Source: Antedon mediterranea
Lineage: Eukaryota > Echinodermata > Crinoidea > Comatulida > Antedonidae
Length of the DNA: 64,000 nt
Direction: 5' to 3'
Assembly (NCBI RefSeq): GCF_964355755.1
Contig: NC_092679.1
Span: 4,588,001 to 4,652,000, forward strand
The notes below the pieces were generated by a model. The model made no database searches, was not told the origin of the DNA, and saw nothing but the letters and a program-made list of their open reading frames with translations. Below are positions 27,501-37,740 of this stretch, piece by piece (the stretch's first letter is position 1; each line of letters opens with the position of its first letter). A program made the translations under genes and the position numbers.

Positions 27501-30500
27501 GTCCCTTTAATAGGGGTGTCCCCTGAATAGGGGTGTCCCCTGAATAGGGGTTCCCCCTTAATAGGGGTGTCTCCTGAATAGGTGTGTCCCATGAATGGGG
27601 TGCCTCACTAATAGGAGTGTCCTTTTAATACAATGTCCTGTTAATAGGGGTGTCCCTTTAATAGGAGTGTCCACTGAATAGGGGTGTCCCTTTAATAGGG
27701 GTGTCTCCTGAATAGGTGTGTCTTTTTAATACAGTGTCCTGTTAGGGGTGTCCCCTTAATAGGAGTGTCCTTTTAATACAGTGTCCTGTTAATAGGGGGG
27801 TCCCCTTAATAGGAGTGTCCTTTAATACAGTGTCCTGATAATAGGGATGTCCCCTTAATAGGGATGTTCCCTAATAGCAGAGGTGTGTCCCCTTAATAGG
27901 GGTATCTCAAATGAGGGGTTCAACCGTATTTCAAATTACAAGATGTTTGTTTCTGCTAAATATATTGTTTAATAAGAAATAATTATATTTCTTCTCATTT
28001 GTTTGGGAATGTGTCTCTTTAATAGGGTGCCCCAAAGGTTTTACTGTGAACTGATATTAATATCTATACAACTTCTATAGAGGCAATTATATTTATAAAT
28101 TCATAACTAATTTGAATATTCATGAGGTGTGCGATTCAATTATCGTGTAGGCATAATTAGCTATAGACAGTGCGACCAAGCAATTTAATTAAATATTAAA
28201 CAACATAGTCTTGATATTTTGTATAACCGACCTACATAAAGCATGAATAGCTATGTGAAAGGTACTGTTGTTGAATTCGCTATACATTGGGTTATTCATA
28301 TTTGTAATATAAATAGTTTAAGAATAATTCTGCTCTAATGCAATTTTCAGATAGTTAAAATTGACTGTTATTCAGATTAAATAAATATTTTATATATCAA
28401 TTGGGCAATCTATGTACAACTATTGCCACATTAAGACACGGAGGAAAATATATAAAACGGTAAACCAGTCAACTTCGGTAAACATGGTTTTTCAATAGAA
28501 AGAATATAATTTTCTTCAACTTTATACAAATTGTAAAAATGTCCACTATATAAGCAGAAAGTGAAGACTTTTACTTCTAAAACCAAATGAGGACAACATC
28601 GATTGTAAAAAGTATGAACTAAGTAGATTTATTTCCACATACAATTAGTTACTCCAATGTTTCAAACTTGTTATTATAAAACTGTAGAGGGCAGCAGTAT
28701 GCTACTGGAAGAGAAAACAAAACTTTATAAAATGATTTTAAATACTGTATTTATTCGAAGAGGGGATTTTTTTGGGGGGAGAGGGACCATTTATTTGAAC
28801 GAGGCATTCATTCGGGGGAGACGTTTATATTTTTGGGTGTGATATGGTAACATGTATTATACAGATATTGACTGCTTAGAGGTTAAATATAAGATTTGAC
28901 ATCCCCGAGGGAATGATATTAAGTTCGAGGGAATATATATTTCCCGAAGCGCCAGCTGAGGGAAATATATATTCCCCGAGAACTTAATATCATTCCCGAG
29001 GGGATGTCAAATCTTATATTTAACCGATATAAAAGGCAATATCTGTTATATTATATAGCCAAGAACAAGTCTGCTGGGTTGGGTGAAGCTAGGCTAGGCC
29101 TCCTATAGTATTTGTATTGTATTTAAAACAAGCCTGCCTAGACACCTTACCTTGCGAAGAATAATATACAGATAATTACTAATTGATGATTCCTTGGCAA
29201 TAAAATATTCACTTAGGCCTAGGTCGTTTAAATTAACAGAAGAATTTCCATCAATAAGCCTATTAATAATAATATTATAATCAGGTAGGCCGAATAAACA
29301 ATTCGTCTTCTCTCGATCTTCGAGGAGCCGAATCACCGGATGTTCAGCGCGTACTAGTTACTAGGTTACTACCGTGAGTATTGACCAATCACAAACGGTG
29401 TTTCATCACATTTAGGGTGGACTTATAACAAATGAGGGCGCTATGTATGCATAGCTTAAATAGTTTAGAAGATTAATTTCTTCAAGCAAATTCCGTGGCC
29501 CAGCGGATGAAACGTTGTCTTGCGATGGAGTGACAATTCCACCCGAGTTCAAGATCGAGTAGATGACTTTTGTTTATTTATCGGCAAACTCGAGTGTTGC
29601 ACACGAAAATTACACAGTCAATATCATCGTACTCGAGAATTTATATGATTAATAACAGGGGACACGATTATTACGCGAAAATTACACAGTCAATATCATC
29701 GTTCTCGAGGATATATACGATTTACGATCCTCGCAGCGGTAGTCATGTGATGCAGTTTCAACCAATCACGTTCGCGTATTTACATAGGCTATGTAATATA
29801 ATCAAATAAATACCCTCACCACAGATTTGAACAAATACAACATAATTAATATCGAGATGTGATAAAATACAGTAAAAATTGTATCGAAATGCTTGGTAAG
29901 AATTTAAAAAGTCTTTAAATAGCAAATCAAAAAGAATAAATAATATGGTATACTCGCGACATCATGGCATACGTTGACTAGTACAGTATACAAGAATTGA
30001 ATGGTGAAAATATTTCATAAGCTAAAAAACGGATAGACTATTCAATTCAATTCAATTCAAAATTCTTTAATCATCCCACACGGGGCAATTCAAATAAAAA
30101 GGTCTGGATTAAAATGATCTTACAAAATATACAAAATATCACAATACACAGAACAAAAAAAAAAAAAAAGTCAAGTCAAGGTTCAAGAATTTAAGAGTCG
30201 AATAGCCACTGGCAAAAACGAATTCCTTTTCCGGTTTGTTCTACATGCCGGGCATCGAAAGCGACGCCCATGAGGCATGAGCTCGAAATCACTGAACAAG
30301 GCATGGTTAATATTTTTTAGAATAGCTCTACTTTTTTCTAGAGTTTGCATGTCACAGAAAGAAGATAAGCTACGAAGTTGACAACCTATTTAATTTTTTA
30401 TTCTATTTATTTACAAAAAGCTAAACAATAACATTCATAAATAAAAAAATTAAATATCATTTTTACTATTCAGTAGAATTAATACTAAATATCACATCTG

Positions 30501-33166
30501 AAATTAACCAATCAGATAGTAAGGATACACTCAGGTGTTATGAAATACAAATATGAATTTTCATTTTTAAAAAAATTCATAATTTCCGTCAGTGAAATTT
30601 AAGCAGGCTGTAAACGCATTACAATTCACATCCCGTAAGGTAATGCCTGTACTAAGCGCTTCATTAAATTCTTACTGTACACCACAGACATTTATAACAA
30701 ACTTGGGTGTTAGATTTCACTGTTAACACTTTTTAAGCGAAATCATAACGACGGTGTCGGCATCCGCATTTGAAAGATACGCTTGACTTGTTTTGTTCAC
30801 ACCTTTGCATCTCGAGAGCAATCATATTGTTTCTCCAAAAAAAAAAACCATGGCGATAGTAACACTGGTACAACAATTTAAAACACTCCACTTGGAAATT
30901 ACGATTGCTATTACATTTCTACCACATCCAGCTCACTCAAGCATACTATGATATCCCGAATTTGGCACCAGATTTTGGTACAGAATGGTAGCCTGGCCTA
31001 CACCCAAATGAAAAGCACTGAATTGTTGATATCTGAATCATTATTATGTTACAATCTTATTATATGGAAAGTCTACTGTATTCAACATACTGGATTTGGC
31101 ACCAGATTTTGGTACAACTAGCCTACACCCAAATGTTGGCTGTAAGCCACTAAATCTTTGATATCTGAATCAGTTAAACTATTATGTTACAATCTCTTAT
31201 TATTATTATTAAATAATATGTATGAAGAATCTACTGTATTCAACATATTGGATTTGGCACCAGATTTTGGTAAGCATGGTAGCATGGCCTACACTTATAT
31301 TTTAGCTGCAACGCACTAAATTGTTGATATCTGAATTAGTTAAACTATTATCTCACAATCTCTAATTATTATGTATGAAGAATCTACTGTATTCAACATA
31401 TTGGATTTGGCACCAGATATTGGTACAGAATGGTAGCATGGCCTCCACCCAAATGAAAAGCACTGAATTGTTGATACTGTATCTGAATCATTATTATGTT
31501 ACAAACTATTATTTTACAATCTTTTATTATGTATGGAGAGTCTACCGAATTCAACATAATGGATTTGGCAAGAGATTTTGGTACACCTAGCCTACACCTA
31601 AATTACGGTTGTAACACTGAATTGTCGTTATCTGAACCAGACCCTATTTATTTTAAGTGTGCCCATGAAATTATGCAGATCAAATTTTAAAGAAAACATA
31701 ATTCTTAAAACATGTTAAATATGCCATTTCAATGTTACCTAATAGTTATCTACTTTGACCAAAAATTGAATCGAAAAGAAAATGTAGTTACTTAAAATAA
31801 ATTTACCTATTAATCTTTTTTTTCAAGTTTTTGGGGGACAATACATCTTTAATATGTGTTGGCAATGAATGAAAAATGGGCGGCAAAATATGAGCAAGAG
31901 TATAATTGTCACCAACCTTGTAGCACTAAAGGCAGACTCGGTATCAATGTAGGCAACGGCGCCATTTAGGCCGCCACTCCTAGATGGCAGCATGGCCTGT
32001 ACCGTAAGCATCATACAAAACTGTGTCTTTCCGCAACCTGACGGGCCAGCAATCTGGAATAAATAATACAATAAAATCAATTCATCTATAAAAAATGGGC
32101 CAATACTGATATACACTATCAATCATTTTATAGATTTCTTAAATAAAAAAAAAGATATAAAATTAAAATGTGTATGTACATGCATCTTTGCGTAGAGGGA
32201 ATATACGTAGCTGGGGCTGATTTACCTCCGCCAAGGAGGTATATGTAATCGGTCGCGTGTGTTTGTTTTTTAGCAGGATTACTCAAAAAGTAATTACAAG
32301 ATCTTTACCAAAATGAATATACAGATAGATATGTGGTCAAGGACCATTCCATGGCACCATTTGGGACCATGGTCCCAATTCTGAACCGCTTTTTAGTATA
32401 CTTTTCAGACCTGCTAGTGTTAAAAGATAGGACAGAATTTTTCAAAAGCTGGCGAGCAGTCTTAAAGTAACAAGTAAACTGAAATTGCATTTTCTCAAGT
32501 TTTCTCTACTTGTCCAAAAAACTTAATTTTTGTACAAGAGGCAAGAGTTATAATTTGTGATTTGTAATTTTAAAACATAATTATTATTATAATTATATTT
32601 AATGTGCACCTTTTTTGATGTGAGTAGTTTAAAAACCTATTTCTTTTCAAATTCACTCGTTTCATTTTCGTGTTGCTGTTCTATTGTTAGTCAATTGAAG
32701 CTATTGTTAATTGAAAGGCTGGTTACATAACCATTACACCAAACTCGCATACACATGCTTGTTTGTAGTGAAATTAGCCAAAATCACAAACAGCATTAAG
32801 ACACACACAAATATATATATTTACAGAAATCTTATGTAGGAGAATTTTACAGTTAGGCGGATTTATGCACTCTCGGAGTGGCTTTCTAGTTCAGGATGTT
32901 TTAAACAGGGGAATTCTTTTTATGTATTTTAATAGTGTAAAAAGAAGTTCATAATTTAATTTTAGCGGTCAAAAGGGATGAGCATGCCTATAACGGCGGA
33001 AAATGTGTTTTTAAAATTCTTTTTCCCCCATTTTTTTTAATTTTCTTCCGTTTCTTTTTCGTATTTATATGGCGTTTTATTAATTTTGTAATATTAAAAA
33101 TTTGTGTAAAAACAATCAATGTTGATTGAACAAGTTATGCCGTACATCAATCTCGTGAATAAATAA

Positions 33167-33205
<39 letters not shown>

Positions 33206-35533
33206 TGTAACTGCCTAGATGCACCAGCAACTATTAAAAAAAGTTGAGTCGAGTGACAAAAGCATGCCCACCTCTGTGATAGTACCCACTTGTAGGCCTC
33301 CATGAAGGGCAGTGTCTATACTTTCCAGTGTTGTCGCAATATAACCAGGTTGATCCTGAGTGAACCTTTTCTTTAGCTGTAATGCCTAGAAGATAATAAA
33401 GGTGAATTTGATCATTTTATGAAGATAATTTTACAGATACATATCAGATTGAAATTTAATATTTTTTGTGACATTTAAAAGTAATTGAAGCATGAATCTA
33501 ATCAATTAAACTGTAGTGGAACCTTCATATTAAGGGGACACCTTAAGGACAAGACAAAGTGTTCTTTTATTAAAGGTGTCCCCTGAACAGGGGTTGCCAT
33601 AGTGTTAAAACATTGCCATTTGTTCGTTTCATGGGAAAATATAGCCTGAATAGCAGTGGGCCTCATTGTTAAAATTAACTCCTCGGTCATCTTAAAGGAA
33701 ATGTCCCCTGAATAGAGGTTGGCTGTAGTGCTGAAACATATGCCTTTTTTCAATAGGAAAGTGTCCCCTGATTAGGTGTTTTTTATATATTTAGGCAAAT
33801 TGCCAAGGATAACCATAAGCGAGTTCATTCATTATCCTTCTTAAAGGTGGCAATCCCGTTCACAAGACGAACATATACACACGATGCTGTACATAAACAA
33901 AGTCTTATTACAAGTCTTTGGGAGTGGCGTTGTAATTTGTCATTACAACAAAATTATGACACTGACAGGACTTAAACCCAGGACCCTTGGAGTGGTAGCC
34001 AAGTATCATAACCACCAAGTATTGGCCTTTGTTTGCTTCAAAGCTTCCTATTGTATAGCTTAAAACAATATTTTATACTTTGCTGAAATTTTAACAATAA
34101 TGTAGGATTAATATTAGATGTGGGTTTGAATGAGAAATGAAGGCGAGTGTTAGTTACACTTTTTTTGATTTGCTATATGTAACTAAATATGATCTTAACA
34201 ATTTCAATCCGATATATTTTCTTATTCTCAGAATTAATATTCGTTATTTTCAGCATGTATATGGCTTTTTCTATCATATCACTTTTGAAACAATTGCTAG
34301 ACTGAAAAGGCAATTAGTTTCGCAACAAATTTGACATTAGATTTTGGAAATTTGATATTACGCGGAGGAGGCCTATCAACACTAGGAGTTTTTTTTAACC
34401 TTACAGAGTTCAAAGTTTTTTTTAATATATATTTTTGTACAAGTATATAAAAGAACAGAACAATTATTTTTTAAACAATGTATATGATTGAGCAAGTTTA
34501 AACAAACTACTGACAAAATTTGATTATAAAAAATTAAAATATAATAATTTAAAAAAATGAAAATTGACAACCAACAAACTTATTTGATTTGTGCAGTCTC
34601 CTAAGGATGGACAACAGTTTTTTTTCCGGTAGGTCTGATAATATATATAATATTTCTGACTTAATGCAATGGTTAAAAAAAATTAATTGGAGGAAGCCCT
34701 CTCTGCTGTTAGCTCTGTCTACACTATCAAACAAGTTTGACCAAAAAAAGGGTGATGTACCCAAAAATGGTAGTGAGATGTCCAAATATGGTAGTAATAT
34801 GACATCATCATGTCCATATATGGGCACATCTAATTTTTCTTGCCATATAAAATTTGTTAGTAAAGACAGAGCTAGACTTTATGCTAAATAATGACTTATT
34901 TCTTACAGTTTGACTTTCTGGAGCGCATGCTTCACTGGTTTTCAGAACAACTTCTTCGACTTGTCGTAAACTCACACCTAAGATACTGAGCAACTCCACC
35001 GAATTCTTGCACAATAGGTCCTGTAAAAAGAAAATGGTTAAAAACATAGAAATACCATATAGGCCTATGTAAACGCTATATAGATGGATTTTATGCACAA
35101 CCAGAGTCACCTTGGATGATAAGGAGTTTCTGTAAATTGTTTTTTGTAGGTGGTTAATTTAACGTCTGAAAAAGGGATACGGCTATCACTATCAGTGTGT
35201 GTAGTTTAAGGTTATATATACGCATGATCGACTTTCCATCGCCACGGTTGATCAATATTTGGTTGTAAATTCATTGTTTCGTATCAGTACCAGCAATATC
35301 AGTTAAACCGCAGGGTACGTTATGTGGTTTGTGGATTTTTAAGACCATTTTTTTAACCGGGTGGTTTCACATCAATTTCTGTTGTATTTATCTTCACTTC
35401 CATACATCCGTATCTGGGCAGACTTGCTGCTAAAATAATATTTTAATACCTGGCAAGTTGTAATATTGTTCTTTAAAAGGTGGTCTACCAAGCTTTCTTG
35501 CAATCCTATTCTGTTGACCTTCTTGGAAGCCAT
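18376..35533 (-). CDS. RAD51B: RAD51B, RAD51 paralogue (six exons, C-terminal end missing)
   Basis: A RecA/RAD51-family ATPase of the BCDX2 complex, acting in homologous recombination in the nucleus. I joined 35533-35450, 35020-34907, 33385-33272, 32053-31917, 26648-26529 and 18559-18376; all junctions have GT/AG ends and matching phase, giving 251 codons. The start MASKKVNRIGL resembles human MGSKKLKRVGL. The N-terminal helical domain ends ACAPESQT (human ACAPKMQT). HGGLQVGTITE leads into Walker A GPSGCGKT, followed by YIDTESAFSATRLVQIA. Walker B is LIILDS, followed by VASLVRKEF. The model stops at ENLSIP, where human continues VILTNQ and about 100 further residues. That end was not found in positions 1-18,375 and is presumably outside the window. 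Introns reach 8 kb and are packed with repeats. Confidence 0.93.
18600..21399. other. RAD51B intron 5, part: no coding content
   Basis: AT-rich intronic sequence. Positions 20,028-20,120 have a short, decayed version of the GTGTCCCCTT motif family. No other gene is seen. Confidence 0.55.
20600..20830 (+). repeat. Decayed dispersed repeat
   Basis: The string GGGGGAGTGAATTCCAGAGT, followed by GGTGCTGCAAAAGAAAACGA, is of a kind often seen in 3-prime parts of marine invertebrate retroelements. No coding frame survives. The family assignment is a recollection, not a match. Confidence 0.35.
21400..21704. mobile_element. MITE family A copies 4 and 4b (tandem)
   Basis: A full copy (21,400-21,553; TTCTGTCTACAATATAAAAC to GATAGTGTAGACAATCAG) is followed at once by a second, 5-prime truncated copy (21,567-21,704) with the same interior and right end. 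The pair looks like a local duplication that lost the left terminal repeat. Confidence 0.8.
22430..22617. repeat. Minisatellite, about 68-bp unit, interrupted array
   Basis: About 2.7 units of CTGTGGGT(G/A)TCAGTGG, TGGATCTCAATGGAGATAC and AAGATAAAATAAGCACTGAA. One more unit lies at 23,312-23,370, beyond an inserted element. Confidence 0.9.
22618..23311 (-). mobile_element. Helitron-like non-autonomous element, copy 1
   Basis: A 694-bp block sits exactly inside a minisatellite unit, so its boundaries can be read. On the minus strand it starts TTTACCTCCGCC and ends GCACTCTCGGAGTGTCTTTC plus TAG. It has no terminal inverted repeats. The 3-prime end has a short hairpin (CACTC-TCG-GAGTG) shortly before CTAG, and it sits between host A and T, as Helitrons do. 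The 5-prime end does not begin with TC. No open frame. Confidence 0.6.
24060..24500. repeat. Degenerate array of ATGTCACATAA motifs
   Basis: Repeated AATGTCACATAATGCATAT, ATTTTTAAATAATGTCACAT and GAATTATGTCACAT strings, roughly 60-bp periodicity, highly diverged. Confidence 0.75.
25667..25795. repeat. Minisatellite, 17-bp unit, about 7 copies
   Basis: Head-to-tail GTATATTTGGTATGAGT, with a GG-to-AG variant in the middle copies. Confidence 0.95.
26529..26648 (-). CDS. RAD51B: RAD51B exon 5
   Basis: 120 nt, acceptor CAACAG and donor CG|GTGAGG. In the correct frame it reads (R)LVQIARSKYPNHFTSD and VYVYQQTTCTSLLNR, matching human RLVEIAESRFPRYF and the following strand. The longest open frame over this exon is a different frame and is not the protein. 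Confidence 0.9.
26733..26975. repeat. Minisatellite, 36-bp unit, about 7 copies
   Basis: Units of CAATTTCTCGAGACAGTTTC plus TCAAATAATTTCGAGA. 36 is a multiple of three, so both strands stay open and code for a 12-residue repeat (NNFETISRDSFS on plus). It begins about 85 bp from RAD51B exon 5 and lies within the intron, so it is not read as a gene. Confidence 0.92.
27240..27915. repeat. Large GTGTCCCC(T/C)TGAATAGGG array, 17-18-bp unit
   Basis: About 35-40 units of GGGGTGTCCCCTGAATA or GGGGTGTCCCCTTAATA, with higher-order blocks (ACAGTGTCCTGTTAATAGG recurs about five times). It is the largest array of a motif also seen at 2,790-3,390, 33,520-33,780 and 56,330-56,450. Confidence 0.93.
28740..28860 (+). 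repeat. Dispersed repeat B, left half of a split copy
   Basis: Matches 17,470-17,585 (AACGAGGCATTCATTCGGGG, then GGGTGTGATATGGTAACATG). The right half lies at 29,835-29,900. Confidence 0.65.
28881..29025. mobile_element. 145-bp fold-back palindrome
   Basis: GGTTAAATATAAGATTTGAC at the left end is exactly inverted at the right end. Both arms contain CCCCGAGGGAATGATATTAA-type and GGGAATATATATTTCCC-type segments around a short GCGCCAGCT loop. The near-perfect arms of about 65 bp could form a very stable hairpin. No open frame. Confidence 0.9.
29490..29560 (+). mobile_element. tRNA-derived SINE head
   Basis: CCGTGGCCCAGCGGATGAAA resembles the A-box end of a tRNA, and GAGTTCAAGATCGAG, about 45 bp on, resembles the B-box end. 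The acceptor stem does not close, so this is not called a tRNA gene. Confidence 0.45.
29590..29735. repeat. Direct duplication, about 60 bp x 2
   Basis: Two copies of ACACAGTCAATATCATCG followed by (T/A)CTCGAG(A/G)AT-type sequence, 78 bp apart. Confidence 0.8.
29835..29900 (+). repeat. Dispersed repeat B, right half of a split copy
   Basis: ATTAATATCGAGATGTGATA, then ACAGTAAAAATTGTATCG and AAATGCTTGGTAA match 17,599-17,663. The sequence between the halves (28,861-29,834) is probably a later insertion. Confidence 0.7.
30040..30370 (-). repeat. Retroelement-like 3-prime region remnant
   Basis: TTCAATTCAATTCAAAATTC, TTTAATCATCCCACACGGGG, a poly-A run at 30,157 and CATGCCGGGCATCGAAAGCG read as a decayed dispersed repeat. 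The strand is a guess; no coding frame is intact. Confidence 0.35.
30945..31645. repeat. Tandem array, about 130-170-bp unit, 5 copies
   Basis: Each unit has TGGATTTGGCACCAGATTTT, GGTACAGAATGGTAGCATGG, CCTACACCCAAATG and GAATTGTTGATATCTGAATC. The units lie in the intron just upstream (in plus coordinates) of RAD51B exon 4. Confidence 0.9.
31917..32053 (-). CDS. RAD51B: RAD51B exon 4 (Walker A)
   Basis: 137 nt, acceptor TTCCAG and donor AAG|GTTGGT. Encodes GPSGCGKTQFCMM (P-loop) and AYIDTESAFSAT. The last codon is split (AG + A). Confidence 0.95.
32224..32889 (+). mobile_element. Helitron-like non-autonomous element, copy 2
   Basis: Same family as 22,618-23,311 in the opposite orientation: ACCTCCGCCAAGGAGGTATA at the left, GCAGGATTACTCAAAAAGTA inside, and TGCACTCTCGGAGTGGCTTT plus CTAG at the right. 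The host base is A on the left (CTGA|TTTACC) and T on the right (CTAG|TTCAGG). No open frame of note. Confidence 0.6.
33171..33204. repeat. (AT)n microsatellite
   Basis: About 17 uninterrupted TA dinucleotides, in the RAD51B intron between exons 3 and 4. Confidence 0.95.
33272..33385 (-). CDS. RAD51B: RAD51B exon 3
   Basis: 38 codons, phase 0, acceptor TTCTAG and donor GAG|GTGGGC. Encodes the linker to the ATPase core: TTLESIDTALHGGLQVGTIT. Confidence 0.92.
33520..33780. repeat. Decayed GTGTCCCC array
   Basis: Scattered GGTGTCCCCTGAACAGGGGT, AATGTCCCCTGAATAGAGGT and AAGTGTCCCCTGATTAGGTG with ATAGTGTTAAAACAT-type spacers. It belongs with the arrays at 2,790 and 27,240. Confidence 0.7.
33955..34030 (-). 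mobile_element. tRNA-derived SINE head (minus strand)
   Basis: On the minus strand: TACTTGGTGGTTATGATACT (A-box-like), then GGTCCTGGGTTTAAGTCCTG (B-box-like) about 35 bp later. Not a functional tRNA, because the arms do not pair. Confidence 0.5.
34710..34873. mobile_element. Palindromic MITE, family A copy 5
   Basis: Left end TAGCTCTGTCTACACTATC, right end GTTAGTAAAGACAGAGCTA, interior CCAAATATGGTAGTAATATG and GTCCATATATGGGCACATC. Lies in RAD51B intron 2. Confidence 0.88.
34907..35020 (-). CDS. RAD51B: RAD51B exon 2
   Basis: 38 codons, phase 0 at both ends, acceptor TTTTTACAG and donor ACT|GTAAGA. Encodes DLLCKNSVELLSILGVSLRQ and ACAPESQT, matching the helix-hairpin-helix-like N-terminal domain of the family. 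Confidence 0.92.
35450..35533 (-). CDS. RAD51B: RAD51B exon 1
   Basis: 28 codons from the ATG at 35533 to a CAG|GTATTA donor, phase 0. It encodes the start of the N-terminal domain (MASKKVNRIGLQESLVDHLL). An in-frame upstream extension exists but has no family similarity, so this ATG was chosen. Confidence 0.9.
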
Positions 35534-36783
35534 CTGAAACATAATAATAATATGTTTTGATTTGTTTGCTTCCAGGCTGACCAGTGTAGGCTCTGGACTG
35601 GTGGTAGGTAGTGCTTTATGCAGCTTAGGTCCATCTCGGCCGCCGTTTACAGAACACAATATTGTGTATGGAGGGCCAAAAGTAGTTATCGTAGTGAGAA
35701 GTGACGACATGTACAATGAATGATGATAACAATAATTTTGCACTGTATTTATTTTGATTTGAAAAGTCTAGAAAGTGCTGTGAATTAAAGAAAAAGAGGT
35801 CTCAAATAATTAAAAATTAGCCAGCTTTATAAATATTTATTATTATAAATTAATCGTAATATGCCTAGCCTACATAGAAGAGAAATTAACTAAGTAGTAG
35901 GACTAGTAGTAAAGAAAGTAGAACTAGGCCTAGGCCTAGCTAGTTTGGTGAGGCTAACCTAGTCTAGCTAGTAATAAGCTGAGTGAGGCAGCAGGCGTAT
36001 GATAGGCCTACCACATACTCATGCTATGATGGCTATGCAGTCCAGTCAGTAGTACAGTAGGGCCTATAGTAGTGTAGGCTAGCCCAGTAAGTGTAAAATA
36101 GCAGGCCCGGGCTTTTTGAGTTTTTTTGTTCGTTTGTTAGAATAACGACTTTAGCTACTGTTTAAAATAGTAAGAACCTCCTTTATCCATCCATTATTCT
36201 ACTATGAAACTACGTTAGGCTAGGCCTAGGCCTCACGTCACACGCACATAGCGGAAACATGTAATATGAGGAAAAAACATTTTTTGTAAATACCGCCACC
36301 AAATTTGTTCACTTTTTGATCGATAGGGGCAGCAAATAAAATTTTAGTTTTTTTTGTGTGCGTTTTAATTTAATGGTATATATTTTATCATAGAGAATCT
36401 ATGATTTAATTAAGTCTACTGTGTTACAAACAAACAAACAAAATAAAAAAATACAGTTGTTGTTTCAACGCGTTTTAATTTTGTTAGAAAGAGCTTCCTT
36501 TTTGGTATAATTATAACTATTGCGTTTACGTCCTTTTTATACTACATTATAAATAGAATTACCGATAAGCCTATATGTTAGTAAGATAGGACTATATTAA
36601 ATTAAGTTATTGATAATATCATAGAATTGATTCAGTTGCAACAGGAAATATACAAGACAGACTATGGCGCTTGATTGACAAGTTAATTGTATTAATTGGT
36701 GCGAGTGAACTAAATTGACTTGCCAAAGGATCTGGAACCACATAATGAATTATGATTATTATAAAATGACACTAATATACTTT
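35534..36783. other. RAD51B upstream region
   Basis: Positions 35,880-36,240 are rich in CCTAGGCCTAGC-type strings, typical of low-complexity sequence in this genome. No TATA box or other clear promoter element for RAD51B was identified. Confidence 0.4.
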
Positions 36784-36969
36784 TAAGCTTGGTTCCCACT
36801 AGAACGTAACGCAAGGACGTAAACGCAACGCAAGCTTTTTAACCACCAATGACAAGCGAAGTTATAGACAGTTAGCAATCACAAGCGAATAAGCCATTGC
36901 TTGTGATTGGTCAATTCACTTGCGTTGCGTTACGTCCTTGTGTTGCGTCGCCAGTGGGAACCACGCTTT
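36784..36969. mobile_element. MITE family C with TTCCCACT ends
   Basis: The left end is AAGCTTGGTTCCCACTAGAA and the right end is the inverted CCAGTGGGAACCACGCTT. Inside, ACGCAAGGACGTAAACGCAA and TTGCGTTGCGTTACGTCCTT are also inverted. No open frame. It lies about 1.5 kb upstream of the lectin-phenoloxidase start codon. Confidence 0.85.
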
Positions 36970-37740
36970 ACTAATGATGACTACTAAAAAGTATTACACG
37001 GCTGCAGTGATTCATATTCAAAACAACAAAAAGATAGACAATAGCTTACACTCCCTCCTAAATGAGGTATAATTCTATGTATTTTATCGAGGGTAGCGTG
37101 TTTAATCATGAATTTTTATATTATTTCAAATATTGTGATGGCGCTAGTAACACTTCGTTATGCATGATTAATTAATATAACGACGTAGTGCATAAGCATA
37201 ACGATTAATACTCCATTGTCAATTGTAACAAGCCAGAGATGAGTTAATAAAGTACAACATAATTTAGCTGATTGTTGTTAGTTTTAACTTTTCGTCAGAA
37301 GAGTATTGACCACGTCATAATATTCTATTAAAATGTTAAAGCTTTAACTTTGTTAAGCTATAATAATACATTCCATGAAGTCACCAATTGTGTGTATGAC
37401 GTCTAGCCTGAATAAATTAGCAATAACTGTGCTTTAATTGCATTTATTTTATACTATGCAAGAGAGACAAAAAAGATGGAAACCAGATAACTTCCTCAAG
37501 TGACGATCAAAAACAGGTAAGCTACATCCTCTAATTTAAATCCCAGGTCAGATAAGAAAGTGTTTTAATTAGACGATAATAATAGAGAATTTATGAAAAT
37601 AATAGTTGACATTGCCTACGTCACTGTCAACAGGATATTCAATAGTTATCCCAACTTAGATGTCTACTAATAAGCTGTCTGAATATCAACTATAAAAACG
37701 AAACATCTTGAAAACCGTTTCATTTTTTATTTATAAAAAC

